The notes beneath the pieces are model-generated. The model was given only the letters and a program-made list of their open reading frames with translations, ran no database searches and had not been told where the DNA came from. A DNA stretch of 64,000 bases, from assembly GCF_028737325.1 (NCBI RefSeq), contig NZ_JAQZCH010000001.1, positions 1,160,732-1,224,731 of the forward strand, read 5' to 3'. Positions 40,758 to 49,236 of the stretch are shown here, piece after piece. Within the stretch, counting starts at the first letter, position 1, and each line of letters begins with the position of its first letter. The position numbers and the translations under genes were made by a program. Source of the stretch: Microbacterium thalli (GTDB taxonomy: Bacteria; Actinomycetota; Actinomycetes; Actinomycetales; Microbacteriaceae).

Positions 40758-41207
40758 GTGTCCGTCAATCCCGATCTGGTCGAGCGCGCCTTCGCGCCGA
40801 CCGCTCCCTACCTCGTCGGTCGCGAGAAGGTGCGCGAGTTCGCGCGCGCGGTCTTCGCGACCGACCCGCAGCACACCGACCCCGAGGCCGCTCGCGCCCT
40901 CGGCTACGCAGACGTCGTCGCGCCGCCGACCTTCGCGATGGTCATCCAGGACCTCACGCTGCAGCAGCTGCTCGGTGAGCCCGACTCCGGCATCGCGCTC
41001 GAACGTACCGTCCATGCGGAGCAGCGCTTCCGGTACAGCCGGCCGATCGTCGCGGGCGACGAGCTGACCGCGCAGTTGACGGTCACCGGCATCCGCGCGT
41101 TCGGTAAGGGAGCGATGGTCACGAGCGAGGCCGAGATCCTCGACGCGGATGCCGCCCACGTGGTCACCGCCATCTCCGTCCTGCTCGTGGGAGGGGAGGA
41201 CGCATGA
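40758..41207 (+). CDS. MaoC/HadA-like 3-hydroxyacyl dehydratase subunit
   Basis: A 149-residue hot-dog-fold protein matching the N-terminal MaoC (FAS1 dehydratase-like) family: starts NPDLVERAFAPTAPYLVGREKVREFARA, with DPEAARALGYADVVAPPTFAMVI and the HAEQRFRYSRPIVAGDELTAQLTV segment. It lacks the Asp-His catalytic pair. In mycobacteria the homologous HadA binds substrate and pairs with catalytic HadB in type II fatty acid synthesis. The next gene, overlapping by 4 nt, is the HadB-like partner, so a heterodimeric dehydratase is expected. Confidence 0.85.
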   Translation: MSVNPDLVERAFAPTAPYLVGREKVREFARAVFATDPQHTDPEAARALGYADVVAPPTFAMVIQDLTLQQLLGEPDSGIALERTVHAEQRFRYSRPIVAGDELTAQLTVTGIRAFGKGAMVTSEAEILDADAAHVVTAISVLLVGGEDA

Positions 41208-41611
41208 GCGTGCTCGAAGTCGGAACGGTCGTCGCCGAGCGCACGGTCGAGCTCAGCCGGGAGTCTCTCGTGCGCTACGCGGGGGCCTCGGGGGATTTCA
41301 ACCCCATCCACTACCGCGATGACGTCGCCGCACGCGTCGAACTGCCCGGCGTCCTCGCCCACGGCATGCTCACCATGGGGCTCGCGGTCGAGACGATCGT
41401 CGAATGGCTGGGCGACAGCGGGCGGATCGTCGAATACGGGGTGCGCTTCACGCGGCCGGTCGTCGTCGACGCCGAGCACGGCGCGACCCTGACCGTCACG
41501 GCGACCGTCGGTGCCGTCGACACCGAGACCGCCCGCATCGACCTCACGGTGAAGCACGGCGCCACCGTCGTGCTCGGCAAGGCGCAGGTGCGCGTGCGGA
41601 CGGCTGCCTGA
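41204..41611 (+). CDS. MaoC/HadB-like catalytic dehydratase subunit
   Basis: A 135-residue hot-dog-fold protein with the hydratase motif YAGASGDFNPIHYRDDVA, in which Asp and His are the catalytic pair, followed by LAHGMLTMGLAVE. It matches HadB and the MaoC dehydratases of fatty acid synthesis. Translationally coupled to the HadA-like gene (ATGA), and followed after 2 bp by murB. The heterodimer would dehydrate 3-hydroxyacyl-ACP intermediates. Confidence 0.88.
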   Translation: MSVLEVGTVVAERTVELSRESLVRYAGASGDFNPIHYRDDVAARVELPGVLAHGMLTMGLAVETIVEWLGDSGRIVEYGVRFTRPVVVDAEHGATLTVTATVGAVDTETARIDLTVKHGATVVLGKAQVRVRTAA

Positions 41612-41613
41612 TC

Positions 41614-42750
41614 GTGGCGGAGGTCTCACCGCGGCCGCTGGCCGAACTCACGACGCTGCGTGCGGGTGCGGTTCCGGCGCGCATGGTCGAAGCGCACACG
41701 ACCGACGAGCTCGTCGGTGTGCTGCGCGAGCTGTGGGCCGACGGTGAGCCCTGGCTCGTGGTCGGCGGCGGGTCGAACCTGCTCGTCGGCGACGAGCCGT
41801 TCGACGGAACCGTCGTCGTCGTGCGCACGACCGGCATCGACGAGCTGCCCTCGCCGAACCCCGGTCACACGCGCCTGCGCGTGCAGGCGGGCCACTCCTG
41901 GGACGATCTCGTCGAGTATGCGGTGGCGTCGGGTCTGAGCGGGATCGCCGCGATGTCCGGCATCCCGGGCACCGCCGGTGCTGCGCCCGTGCAGAACATC
42001 GGCGCGTACGGCCAGGAGGTCGTGCAGACGCTGGTCGAGGTCGAGCTGCTCGACGAGGCCACCGGTGAGGTGAGCGTCGTGCCGGCATCCGATCTCGGCC
42101 TCGGCTTCCGCACCTCGGTGCTCAAGCAGCACCACGGGTCGGTCGCTGCGCGGCCCGCGGTGATCCTCTCCATCACGCTCGAGCTCGCGCAGGTCGGGCA
42201 CGGCGAGTTCGCCATCCGCGGCCCGCAGCTGCGCGGAGCGCTGGGGCTCGACCCCGACGCGACCGTCTCGCTGCGCTGGGTGCGCGAGACCGTGCTGGCG
42301 GTGCGTGCGAGCAAGGGCATGGTCCTCGACGACGCCGACCCCGACACCTGGAGTGCGGGATCGTTCTTCCAGAACGCTGTCGTCACGGCTGCGTTCGCGC
42401 GGAGCCTGCCGCCCGAGTGCCCCCGGTGGCCCGTCGCTCCCGACCCTGTCGCCGACCGCGTCATCCCGTTGAACGAGTACTACGGCGTCGCCCCGGCGGA
42501 TGAGATCGCGGAACCGCATGTGAAGGTCAGCGCTGCCTGGCTCATCGAGCACGCCGGCATCGGCAAGGGCTTCGCTCTGCCCGGCTCGCGTGCCGGACTG
42601 TCGACCAAGCACGCGCTTGCGCTGACGAACCGCGGTGGCGCGAGTGCCGAGCAGCTCGCCGCGCTCGCCCGTTTCGTGCAGCAGCGCGTGCAGTCGGAGT
42701 TCGGGCTCATCCTGCAGCCCGAGCCCGTCCTCGTCGGCGTCGAACTCTAA
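41614..42750 (+). CDS. murB: UDP-N-acetylenolpyruvoylglucosamine reductase
   Basis: MurB is the FAD-dependent enzyme that reduces UDP-GlcNAc-enolpyruvate to UDP-MurNAc in peptidoglycan synthesis. The 378-residue protein has the FAD-binding motif VVGGGSNLLV (about residues 49-58), SGIAAMSGIPGTAGAAPVQNIGAYGQEV, the Ser-containing GSFFQNAVV motif (proton donor, about 250) and a C-terminal domain with VKVSAAWLIEHAG. The GTG at 41614, two bases after the hadB-like stop, is chosen because the conserved region begins right there and longer frames would overlap that gene. Co-transcribed with the dehydratase pair. Confidence 0.95.
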   Translation: MAEVSPRPLAELTTLRAGAVPARMVEAHTTDELVGVLRELWADGEPWLVVGGGSNLLVGDEPFDGTVVVVRTTGIDELPSPNPGHTRLRVQAGHSWDDLVEYAVASGLSGIAAMSGIPGTAGAAPVQNIGAYGQEVVQTLVEVELLDEATGEVSVVPASDLGLGFRTSVLKQHHGSVAARPAVILSITLELAQVGHGEFAIRGPQLRGALGLDPDATVSLRWVRETVLAVRASKGMVLDDADPDTWSAGSFFQNAVVTAAFARSLPPECPRWPVAPDPVADRVIPLNEYYGVAPADEIAEPHVKVSAAWLIEHAGIGKGFALPGSRAGLSTKHALALTNRGGASAEQLAALARFVQQRVQSEFGLILQPEPVLVGVEL

Positions 42751-42777
42751 CCCCCGCCCCGCCCCGCCCCGCCCCGC
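42751..42777. repeat. CCCCG pentanucleotide run between convergent genes
   Basis: Five runs of at least four C separated by single G bases directly after the murB stop. On the minus strand these are five GGGG runs with 1-nt loops, a strong G-quadruplex pattern, located downstream of the aspartate aminotransferase stop and between the two convergent genes. Confidence 0.7.
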
Positions 42778-42814
42778 GCCCACCCGGGGCGAGAACGGGA
42801 ACAGGAGGGGAGGG

Positions 42815-44014
42815 TCAGGAGAAGAGACGCTGGAGGCGGTGGATGCCTTCGAGCAGCTGGTCGTCGCCGAGCGCGTACGACAGGCGCAGGTAGCCCGACG
42901 GCCCGAACGCCTCGCCGGGTACGACGGCGACCTCGGCCTGGTCGAGGATGAGGTCGGCTAGTTCGAGCGACGTCGTCACCTCCGTGCCGCCCCAGCTGCG
43001 GCCGAGCAGGCCGGTGACGTCGGGGTACACGTAGAACGCACCGAGCGGGGTGGGGACCGTCACGCCGGGGATCTTGCCGAGCTCCTCGACGATCAGGCGG
43101 CGCCGACGGTCGAAGGCGAGCCGCATCTGCTCGGCCTCGTCCTGCGGGCCGGTGATCGCCGCGAGCGCCGCGCGCTGCGCGACGTTGTTGACGTTCGAGC
43201 TGAGGTGCGACTGCAGGTTGCCGGCGAGCTTCATGGCGTCGGCCGGGCCGATCATCCAGCCCACGCGCCATCCAGTCATCGCGTAGGTCTTCGCGACGCC
43301 GTTGACGAGGATCGTCTGACCGGCGAGCTCGGGCACCGCCTCGACGATCGAGACCGCGCGGGCGCCGTCGTAGACGAGGTTCTGGTAGATCTCGTCGCTG
43401 ATCACCCAGATGCCGTGCTCGAGGGCCCACTGTCCGATCGCGGCGGTCTCTTCCGGCGTGTAGACGGCGCCGGTCGGGTTCGACGGCGAGACGAAGACGA
43501 GCACCGTCGTGCGCTCGGTGCGCGCGGCCTCGAGCTGCTCGACGGTCACCTTGTACTCCTGGTCGGCACCGGCGAAGACCTCGACCGGGATGCCGTCCGC
43601 GAGGGCGATCGCCTCGGGGTAGGTGGTCCAGTAGGGCGCGGGCAGCAGCACCTCGTCGCCGGGGTTCACGACGGTCTGGAACCCCTGGTAGACCGCCTGC
43701 TTGCCGCCGTTCGTGACGATCACCTGCGACGGCTTCACCTCGAGGCCCGAGTCGCGCAGCGTCTTCGCCGCGATCGCCTCACGCAGCACGGGGAGCCCGG
43801 CGGCGGGCGTGTAGCGGTAGTTGGACGGGTCGGCGAGGGCGTGCTGCGCGGCATCCACGATGAACTGCGGTGTCGAGAAGTCGGGCTCGCCCGCCGCGTA
43901 CGAGATGACGGGGCGGCCGGCCGCCTGCAGGGCCTTCGCCTTGGCGTCGACCTTGAGGGTCGCGGACTCGGCGATGGCGGAGAGCTTGCGGGAGAGCGGT
44001 GCGCGTTCGGTCAC
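42815..44014 (-). CDS. aspC: Pyridoxal-phosphate aminotransferase, aspartate aminotransferase type
   Basis: A 399-residue class I/II aminotransferase, subgroup Ib. Features: [13 protein letters not shown] near the start, the cofactor-contact [12 protein letters not shown] and [16 protein letters not shown] (Asn-Pro-Thr), [16 protein letters not shown] (Asp and Tyr contacting the ring), the Schiff-base Lys in [17 protein letters not shown] and the Arg for the substrate carboxylate in YLRLSYAL. It transaminates aspartate/oxaloacetate and glutamate/2-oxoglutarate, possibly prephenate too as in other Ib enzymes. GTG start with TACGCT 6 nt upstream. Confidence 0.92.
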   Translation of the reverse strand: MTERAPLSRKLSAIAESATLKVDAKAKALQAAGRPVISYAAGEPDFSTPQFIVDAAQHALADPSNYRYTPAAGLPVLREAIAAKTLRDSGLEVKPSQVIVTNGGKQAVYQGFQTVVNPGDEVLLPAPYWTTYPEAIALADGIPVEVFAGADQEYKVTVEQLEAARTERTTVLVFVSPSNPTGAVYTPEETAAIGQWALEHGIWVISDEIYQNLVYDGARAVSIVEAVPELAGQTILVNGVAKTYAMTGWRVGWMIGPADAMKLAGNLQSHLSSNVNNVAQRAALAAITGPQDEAEQMRLAFDRRRRLIVEELGKIPGVTVPTPLGAFYVYPDVTGLLGRSWGGTEVTTSLELADLILDQAEVAVVPGEAFGPSGYLRLSYALGDDQLLEGIHRLQRLFS

Positions 44015-44020
44015 CCTCCG

Positions 44021-44026
44021 AGCGTA
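44021..44026 (-). promoter_or_regulatory. Leaderless -10 element of aspC (TACGCT)
   Basis: On the minus strand TACGCT is followed by exactly 6 nt (CGGAGG) and the GTG of aspC. Confidence 0.55.
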
Positions 44027-44109
44027 GCGGCGGCGTCCACCGAATGGTGGATGCCCCCTCGCCCGGACGGCCGCTGTCGCGCGCGGTCCGGAGCGGGCAC
44101 GGTGGAGTC

Positions 44110-44991
44110 ATGACCACGAGAACGCCCGCCCCGACCGTCGTGCGCGGCTTGACCAAGAGATACGGCGATGTCACAGCCGTCGACGACGTGAGCTTCGAGG
44201 TGCCCGCGGGCGGTGTCTTCGCCTTCCTCGGCACCAACGGAGCCGGTAAGTCGACGACGATCGGCGCCCTGACGACGGTGATTGAGCCGGATGAGGGCGC
44301 GCTCACCGTCGCTGGACACGATGTGCGGACCGCCGGAGACGCGGTGCGCCGGGCGATCGGGGTCGTCTTCCAGGACTCGCTGCTCGACGAGGCGTTGACG
44401 GTGCGCGAGAACCTGACCGTGCGTGCGCGGCCCTACCTCGGCACGGCGGGCGCGATCCGCGAGCGCATCGAGCGGCTGGCGGGAATCATCGACCTGGGAG
44501 AGTTCATCGATCGGCGTTACGGCCGGCTGTCGGGCGGCCAGCGCCGCCGAGCCGACATCGCCCGCGCGCTGCTGCACGATCCCGAGATCGTCTTCCTCGA
44601 CGAGCCGACGACGGGGCTCGACCCGGCGAGTCGTCAGATGGTCTGGCGCACGATCCAAGAGTTGCGGGAGCGATCGGGACTGACGGTGTTCCTCACGACG
44701 CACTACCTCGAAGAGACCGAACAGGCCGATCGCGTCTGCATCATCGAGCGCGGCCGCCTGGTGGCCGAAGGGACGCCCGCCGAGCTGCGGGCCCGCTACA
44801 GCTCGAGCGTCCTGTCGCTCGTGACGGCCGCGGGGGACGAGCGCATCGCCGTCGCCGATGCCGCCGAAGCCCGCCGCATCCTCGCCGATCGCGGCGACGC
44901 GGTGCTCGACTTCGAGTTCCGGCACGGCCGCATGGACGACGTGTTCCTCGCGCTCACCGGGCGCCCCGCCGACGAGGCGGGTGCGCGATGA
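44110..44991 (+). CDS. ABC transporter ATP-binding protein, DrrA type
   Basis: A 293-residue ATPase of the daunorubicin-resistance (DrrA) group: Walker A LGTNGAGKSTTI (about residues 38-49), signature LSGGQRRRADIARAL, Walker B EIVFLDEPTTGLDP, switch His in FLTTHYLEE, and the C-terminal DrrA extension with FRHGRMDDVFLALTG. It energises the permease encoded in the overlapping next gene. The ATG at 44110 is preceded by GGTGGAG. The system exports an unknown compound and is followed by a two-component system that may control it. Confidence 0.92.
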   Translation: MTTRTPAPTVVRGLTKRYGDVTAVDDVSFEVPAGGVFAFLGTNGAGKSTTIGALTTVIEPDEGALTVAGHDVRTAGDAVRRAIGVVFQDSLLDEALTVRENLTVRARPYLGTAGAIRERIERLAGIIDLGEFIDRRYGRLSGGQRRRADIARALLHDPEIVFLDEPTTGLDPASRQMVWRTIQELRERSGLTVFLTTHYLEETEQADRVCIIERGRLVAEGTPAELRARYSSSVLSLVTAAGDERIAVADAAEARRILADRGDAVLDFEFRHGRMDDVFLALTGRPADEAGAR

Positions 44992-45863
44992 GGACGGTGC
45001 AGGCGTACGTCGGACGCAACCTCCGGCTCTTCTACCGCGACCCGCTCGGGGTGTTCTTCTCCCTCACCGGCGCGCTGGTGGTGTTCCTGCTGTATGCCCT
45101 GTTCCTCGGGCAGATGCAGGTCGACTCGCTCGCGCAGGCGCCCGGGCTCGATGCCGACGCGGCCCGGGACTTCGTGGACTCGTGGATGTTCGCGGGGGTT
45201 GTGGCGGTCGCTGCCGTCACGACGCCGCTGGGCGCGCTGTCGACGTTCGTGGAGGATGCCGCGACGGGCCGGTTCCGCGACTTCCTGGTGTCACCGGTGC
45301 GCCGGACGCAGCTCGTGCTCGGTTACCTCGGCTCGGCCTTCGTCATCGGTCTGCTGACGACCCTGATCGTGCTCGTCGTCGCGCTGGTCTACCTCGCTCT
45401 GACCGGGCGCGCGTTACCTGATGCGGGCCAGATCGCCCGCATCGTGGGCTGGACAGCGCTGTCGGTGGCGGCGTACACGGCCCTGTGGGCGTTCGTCGTG
45501 TCGTTCCTGCGGACCACCGGGGCGTACTCGGGGCTGTCGACGCTCGTGGGGACGCTCACCGGCTTCGTCGCCGGTGCGTACATCCCCGTCGGGGCCTTCC
45601 CGGACGCGGTGCGCGACGCGGTCGGCGTGCTTCCCTTCGCGCAGTCGGCGATGCTCGTGCGACGCGAGTTCGCCCTCGATCCGCTCGAAGAACTGGCGGG
45701 CTCGTCGCCGGCGGCGGTCGAGGAGCTGAGTCGCATGTACGGCATCGAGCTGCAGGTCGCCGGCGGTGTCGTACCGGTCTGGGTCGCGGTGGTCGTGCTC
45801 GCCGTCGTCGCCGTCGCGTTCACGGTGCTCGCGGCAGCCCGCATCCGATCTCGCATCCGGTGA
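44988..45863 (+). CDS. ABC-2 type permease
   Basis: A 291-residue membrane protein of the ABC-2 exporter family with six helices (first at about residues 20-43, last at 262-283) and the ABC-2 signature region GRFRDFLVSPVRRTQLVLGYLGSAF between helices 2 and 3. It overlaps the ATPase gene by 4 nt. A longer extracytoplasmic loop precedes the last helix. A histidine kinase gene starts 16 bp downstream. Confidence 0.9.
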   Translation: MRTVQAYVGRNLRLFYRDPLGVFFSLTGALVVFLLYALFLGQMQVDSLAQAPGLDADAARDFVDSWMFAGVVAVAAVTTPLGALSTFVEDAATGRFRDFLVSPVRRTQLVLGYLGSAFVIGLLTTLIVLVVALVYLALTGRALPDAGQIARIVGWTALSVAAYTALWAFVVSFLRTTGAYSGLSTLVGTLTGFVAGAYIPVGAFPDAVRDAVGVLPFAQSAMLVRREFALDPLEELAGSSPAAVEELSRMYGIELQVAGGVVPVWVAVVVLAVVAVAFTVLAAARIRSRIR

Positions 45864-45879
45864 CGGCAGGATGGGGGTC

Positions 45880-47052
45880 ATGATCCGGCGGAAGTGGGTG
45901 GACGTCGCGGTGGGCGCCGTCACGGTGCTCGGCCTCATCATCGTCGCGCTCGCCGACACGGGTGCGCGGCTGCCGTGGGCGTTGGCGGGCCTGGGGCTGC
46001 TGCTGGTGGCGTACGTCGCGGGCCGCCCCGGGATCGGACGGGAACGCCCGGCGCGGTTCATCGGCTTCCTGATCCTGGCCATCGCGGCGGTCGTCGTCAT
46101 GACGGCCGCGGAGCCGTCGCTCGCGACGATGCAGGTGATCGTTTACCCGCTCGTGTGGATCCTCGGTCCGAGCCGGCGCTGGGGGGTGGCCGGCTCGGTC
46201 GCTGTCGGGGTGGCCGTGCTCGCGGGGTACACCGCGGGCCTCGGCTTCACCGCCGACGTCGTGCGCGAAGCCGCGCTGGTGGCGGCGCTGTCGGTCGCCT
46301 TCTCGGTCGCGATGGGCTGGTGGATCAGCGCGATCGCGGCTTACGGCGACGAGCGCAGCCGGCTCCTGACCGAGCTCACGAGGGCGCAGGAGCAGGTCGA
46401 GGCGCTCAGCCGCGACGCGGGGGCGGCGCACGAGCGCGAGCGCCTCGCCCGCGAGATCCATGACACGCTCGCTCAGACGCTCGCGGGCCTCGTGATCCTC
46501 GCGGAGCAGGCCCGGCGGCGCGCGCACAGCGGAGACGCCTCCGCCGCCGCCTCGACCCTCGAACACCTCGAGGCGGTGGCCCGCGACGCGCTCGACGAGA
46601 CCCGGGCCATCGTCGCGCGGACCGCCGCCGTGCCCGGCGATCAGGCGCTCGAGGCGGCCGTCGAGCGCCTCGTGGAGCGTTTCCGCATCGACACGGGCCT
46701 GCAGATCGCCTTGACGGTGGAGGAGACGGGCGAGTCGCTCGAGCGCGATGCGCAGGTCGTGATCCTCCGCTGCCTGCAGGAGGGCCTCGCGAACGTGCGG
46801 AAGCATGCGGCTGCCGCACATGTCACGGTCGCCGTCGACCGCGATACCGAGGGCGGCGTGCGCTTGACGATCCGCGACGACGGCCGGGGCTTCGACACGG
46901 CGTCGCCGCGGCTCGGCTACGGTCTCGACGGCATGACCGAGCGGGTCGCGCTCGCCGGCGGCACCGTCGCCGTCACCTCGACCGCGGGCGCGGGTACCGC
47001 CCTGACGATGACTCTGCCGGCGACGGCCCGACGCATCGGGAGTGCGACATGA
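45880..47052 (+). CDS. Two-component sensor histidine kinase (HisKA_3)
   Basis: A 390-residue kinase with about five membrane helices in residues 10-155, the HisKA_3 domain with phosphorylated His194 in RLAREIHDTLAQTLAGLV, and a HATPase_c domain (LQEGLANVRKHA; TIRDDGRGFD; GYGLDGMTERVALAGG). No distinct sensor domain is visible. The start is ATG 45880; an ATG at 45871 is also in frame. The response-regulator gene overlaps its end by 4 nt. The kinase most likely responds to membrane or antibiotic stress and controls the adjacent ABC exporter, by analogy with other DrrAB-linked systems. Confidence 0.92.
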   Translation: MIRRKWVDVAVGAVTVLGLIIVALADTGARLPWALAGLGLLLVAYVAGRPGIGRERPARFIGFLILAIAAVVVMTAAEPSLATMQVIVYPLVWILGPSRRWGVAGSVAVGVAVLAGYTAGLGFTADVVREAALVAALSVAFSVAMGWWISAIAAYGDERSRLLTELTRAQEQVEALSRDAGAAHERERLAREIHDTLAQTLAGLVILAEQARRRAHSGDASAAASTLEHLEAVARDALDETRAIVARTAAVPGDQALEAAVERLVERFRIDTGLQIALTVEETGESLERDAQVVILRCLQEGLANVRKHAAAAHVTVAVDRDTEGGVRLTIRDDGRGFDTASPRLGYGLDGMTERVALAGGTVAVTSTAGAGTALTMTLPATARRIGSAT

Positions 47053-47702
47053 TCCGCCTGCTCATCGCCGACGACCATCCCGTGGTGCGGGCGGGGCTGG
47101 CCGGTCTGCTCTCCGACGAGCCCGGCTTCGAGGTCGTCGGCGAGGCCGCGGACGGCGCCGAGGCGACTGCGCTCGCCGCCGAGCTGCAGCCCGATGTGGT
47201 GCTGATGGACCTGCGGATGCCGCACGTCGACGGCGTCGCCGCGACGTCGCGCATCGTCGCGTCGCGGGGGGACGCCGCGGCGCCGCGCGTGCTCATCCTC
47301 ACCACGTACGAGAGCGACGACCAGATCCTCGCCGCCATCGAGGCCGGCGCGAGCGGTTACCTGCTCAAGGCCGCGCCGCGCGAGGAGATCGTCGCGGGCA
47401 TCCGCTCGGTCGCGGCCGGACAGTCCGCCCTGTCGCCGTCCGTCGCGGTGCGCCTGGTGGAACGGATGCGGCACCCCGAGCCGGCGGCATCCGCTCTCAC
47501 TCCGCGCGAAGTCGATGTGCTGCGGCTCGTGGCGGCCGGGCACGCCAACAAGCGGATCGCGGTGGAACTCGGCATCGGCGAGTCGACCGTCAAGACCCAC
47601 CTGCTGCGCATCTACGAGAAGCTCGGTGTCGACACCCGCACACGCGCCGTGACCCTGGCCCTCGAACGCGGCGTGCTGGGCGGGGGATCGACGGGGCGCT
47701 GA
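47049..47702 (+). CDS. LuxR/NarL family response regulator
   Basis: A 217-residue response regulator with a receiver domain (acidic pocket IADDH, phosphoacceptor Asp54 in VVLMDLRMP, Lys in GYLLKAAP) and a LuxR-type helix-turn-helix (LTPREVDVLRLVAAGHANKRIAVELGIGESTVKTHL). Translationally coupled to the kinase. It ends 15 bp from the convergent uncharacterised gene. Confidence 0.94.
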   Translation: MIRLLIADDHPVVRAGLAGLLSDEPGFEVVGEAADGAEATALAAELQPDVVLMDLRMPHVDGVAATSRIVASRGDAAAPRVLILTTYESDDQILAAIEAGASGYLLKAAPREEIVAGIRSVAAGQSALSPSVAVRLVERMRHPEPAASALTPREVDVLRLVAAGHANKRIAVELGIGESTVKTHLLRIYEKLGVDTRTRAVTLALERGVLGGGSTGR

Positions 47703-47717
47703 CCGGCGGCCGACCGC

Positions 47718-48476
47718 TCAGCCCGCGGCGTTCCAGCGCACCCGGTCGGGCTCCGCGTCCAGGGCAGCCAGCAGCGCGGCGGCATCCGTCACGGGGAAGG
47801 TCGTGACCAGACGAACGCCCGCGGAGTCGCTGCCCGCGGAGTCGCTGCCCGCGGAATCGCTGCCCTCGGAGTCGCTGCCCTCGGAATCGTTGCCCGCGAC
47901 ATGGTCGCTCGCGTCGGTGCGGGCGTAGACCAGGGCCGCCGGTCCGCGCGCGGCTGACAGCGCGACGCGGAACGTGCCGGCTCGCTCGTCGCGGCGCACC
48001 GGGGCGGTGTCGAGCAGCGCGAGGGCGGCGGCCGTGACTCGCGTGAGCAGAGACGGCCCGGGTCGCCACGGCAGGAACGCATCGTCGTCGAGCCCGAAGG
48101 CGGCGGCGAGGTCGGCGCCGAGCCATCGCTCGCGTTTGAGGCCGTACGGGGTGGGGGTCGTCGACAGCAGGTAGCCGTAGACGTGCAGCAGGCCGGCATT
48201 GCCGATCGGCCAGTCCGCCGTGAGTCCGGCTTCCCGGTGCAGGCGCTCGAAGACGCCCCGTGAGAGCACCGGTGCGCCGACGTTCTCGTCGACGATGGTC
48301 GACCGTGCCCAGAGCGCGAACAGACCGGATGCCGCGTCGGCGGCGATCGCCCGGGGCAGCCACGGGACGGCGGCCCAGGCGGACTCGAGGTCGCCCGCGC
48401 TCGCCGCTGCGGAGGCCTCGTCGAGGCGACGGATGCCGTTCACTCGGCGTTCATCGGCTGTGGGATCTGTGTCCAT
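47718..48476 (-). CDS. Uncharacterised protein with Ser-Asp-Ser-Ala-Gly repeats
   Basis: A 252-residue protein that I do not recognise. The N-terminal 170 residues look like a soluble, mostly helical domain (RAIAADAASGLFALWARSTIV; NAGLLHVYGYLL; KRERWLGADLAAAFGL). Near residue 195-220 there are five copies of a five-residue repeat (GSDSE/A), encoded by five 15-bp repeats at 47821-47895, followed by a short folded C-terminus (VRLVTTFPVTDAAALLAALDAEPDRVRW). GAGGTGA lies 5 nt before the ATG. Its start is only 14 bp from that of the HAD gene on the other strand, so the two share a regulatory region. Possibly a regulator or accessory factor of the phosphonate-type transport cluster; this is a guess from position. 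Confidence 0.7.
   Translation of the reverse strand: MDTDPTADERRVNGIRRLDEASAAASAGDLESAWAAVPWLPRAIAADAASGLFALWARSTIVDENVGAPVLSRGVFERLHREAGLTADWPIGNAGLLHVYGYLLSTTPTPYGLKRERWLGADLAAAFGLDDDAFLPWRPGPSLLTRVTAAALALLDTAPVRRDERAGTFRVALSAARGPAALVYARTDASDHVAGNDSEGSDSEGSDSAGSDSAGSDSAGVRLVTTFPVTDAAALLAALDAEPDRVRWNAAG
47821..47895. repeat. Five tandem copies of a 15-bp coding repeat
   Basis: Five units of 15 bp of the form (G/T)CGGA(A/G)TCG(C/T)TGCCC, in frame with the gene on the minus strand, encode the Gly-Ser-Asp-Ser-Glu/Ala run. Third-position changes separate the copies, so expansion is not very recent. Confidence 0.9.
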
Positions 48477-48490
48477 ACGGTCACCTCACG

Positions 48491-49192
48491 ATGGACGAAG
48501 CGTCCACTCAGAAAGCCCGACTCGTGCCGAACTCTCCTCTCATCATCTTCGATTTCGACGGAACCGTCGCGCTCGGCGACGGCCCCGTGCTCGCCTATGC
48601 GCGAGCCGCCGCCGCCTCCGCCGACGAGCCGGAACGGTTTCTGGCCCGCGTCGACGCGGGCCTCCGGCCGGTCGCTGCGGCCGCCGCCGCGCAGCCGATC
48701 GACGCTTACGACGTCATCCGGGTCGCCGCCGTGGAGGCCGGGGTCGCGCCCGACGCGCTCTCGCGCGCCTACCTGTCGAGCCGTGCTCTGCTCGGCTCGG
48801 CGGAGGCTCCCGTCGAGGCGCCCGTCGGACTCGCGGCGGTGGCCGCCGCGCTCGCGGCCGAATGCGTGCTCGTCACCAACGCGCCCGCCATCCGCATCGC
48901 CGAGACGCTCACGGCCCTCGGCCTGGGCGACGCCTTCACCCGGATCGTGACCGACGCGGGCAAGCCCGCCGGCCTCGACCGCCTGCTCGACGAGCCGGGG
49001 GTAGCCGGTCGCCGCGTGCTGGCCGTCGGCGACATCTGGCGCAACGACCTCGAGCCGGCGCACCGCCGCGGGCACGACACCGCGCTCGTGGGCCTGTGGC
49101 CCGACCCCGCTGCGACGCCCACGTTCCGCGCCGCGACCCTCACCGACCTGCTCCCGCGCATCGAGGCGTGGGCGGCGGCATCCGTCTCCTGA
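48491..49192 (+). CDS. HAD superfamily hydrolase (phosphatase)
   Basis: A 233-residue haloacid dehalogenase-type phosphatase with the nucleophile motif [11 protein letters not shown] (Asp nucleophile and Asp+2), motif II VLVTNAP (Thr), the Lys in [13 protein letters not shown] and motif [18 protein letters not shown] (Asp). It has a helical cap, as in phosphoglycolate or phosphonatase-like HADs. Start may be ATG 48491, or GTG 48524 nearer the conserved region. It precedes the phosphonate-type transporter by 44 bp and probably dephosphorylates an imported or derived organophosphorus compound. Confidence 0.82.
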   Translation: MDEASTQKARLVPNSPLIIFDFDGTVALGDGPVLAYARAAAASADEPERFLARVDAGLRPVAAAAAAQPIDAYDVIRVAAVEAGVAPDALSRAYLSSRALLGSAEAPVEAPVGLAAVAAALAAECVLVTNAPAIRIAETLTALGLGDAFTRIVTDAGKPAGLDRLLDEPGVAGRRVLAVGDIWRNDLEPAHRRGHDTALVGLWPDPAATPTFRAATLTDLLPRIEAWAAASVS

Positions 49193-49236
49193 TCCCGAAC
49201 ACCCTCTCTCACACCTCTCACCCGAAGGACATCACC

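Noticed and set aside
47821..47895. CRISPR-like array
   Set aside because: The units are directly adjacent 15-bp coding repeats without spacers, in frame with the surrounding gene.
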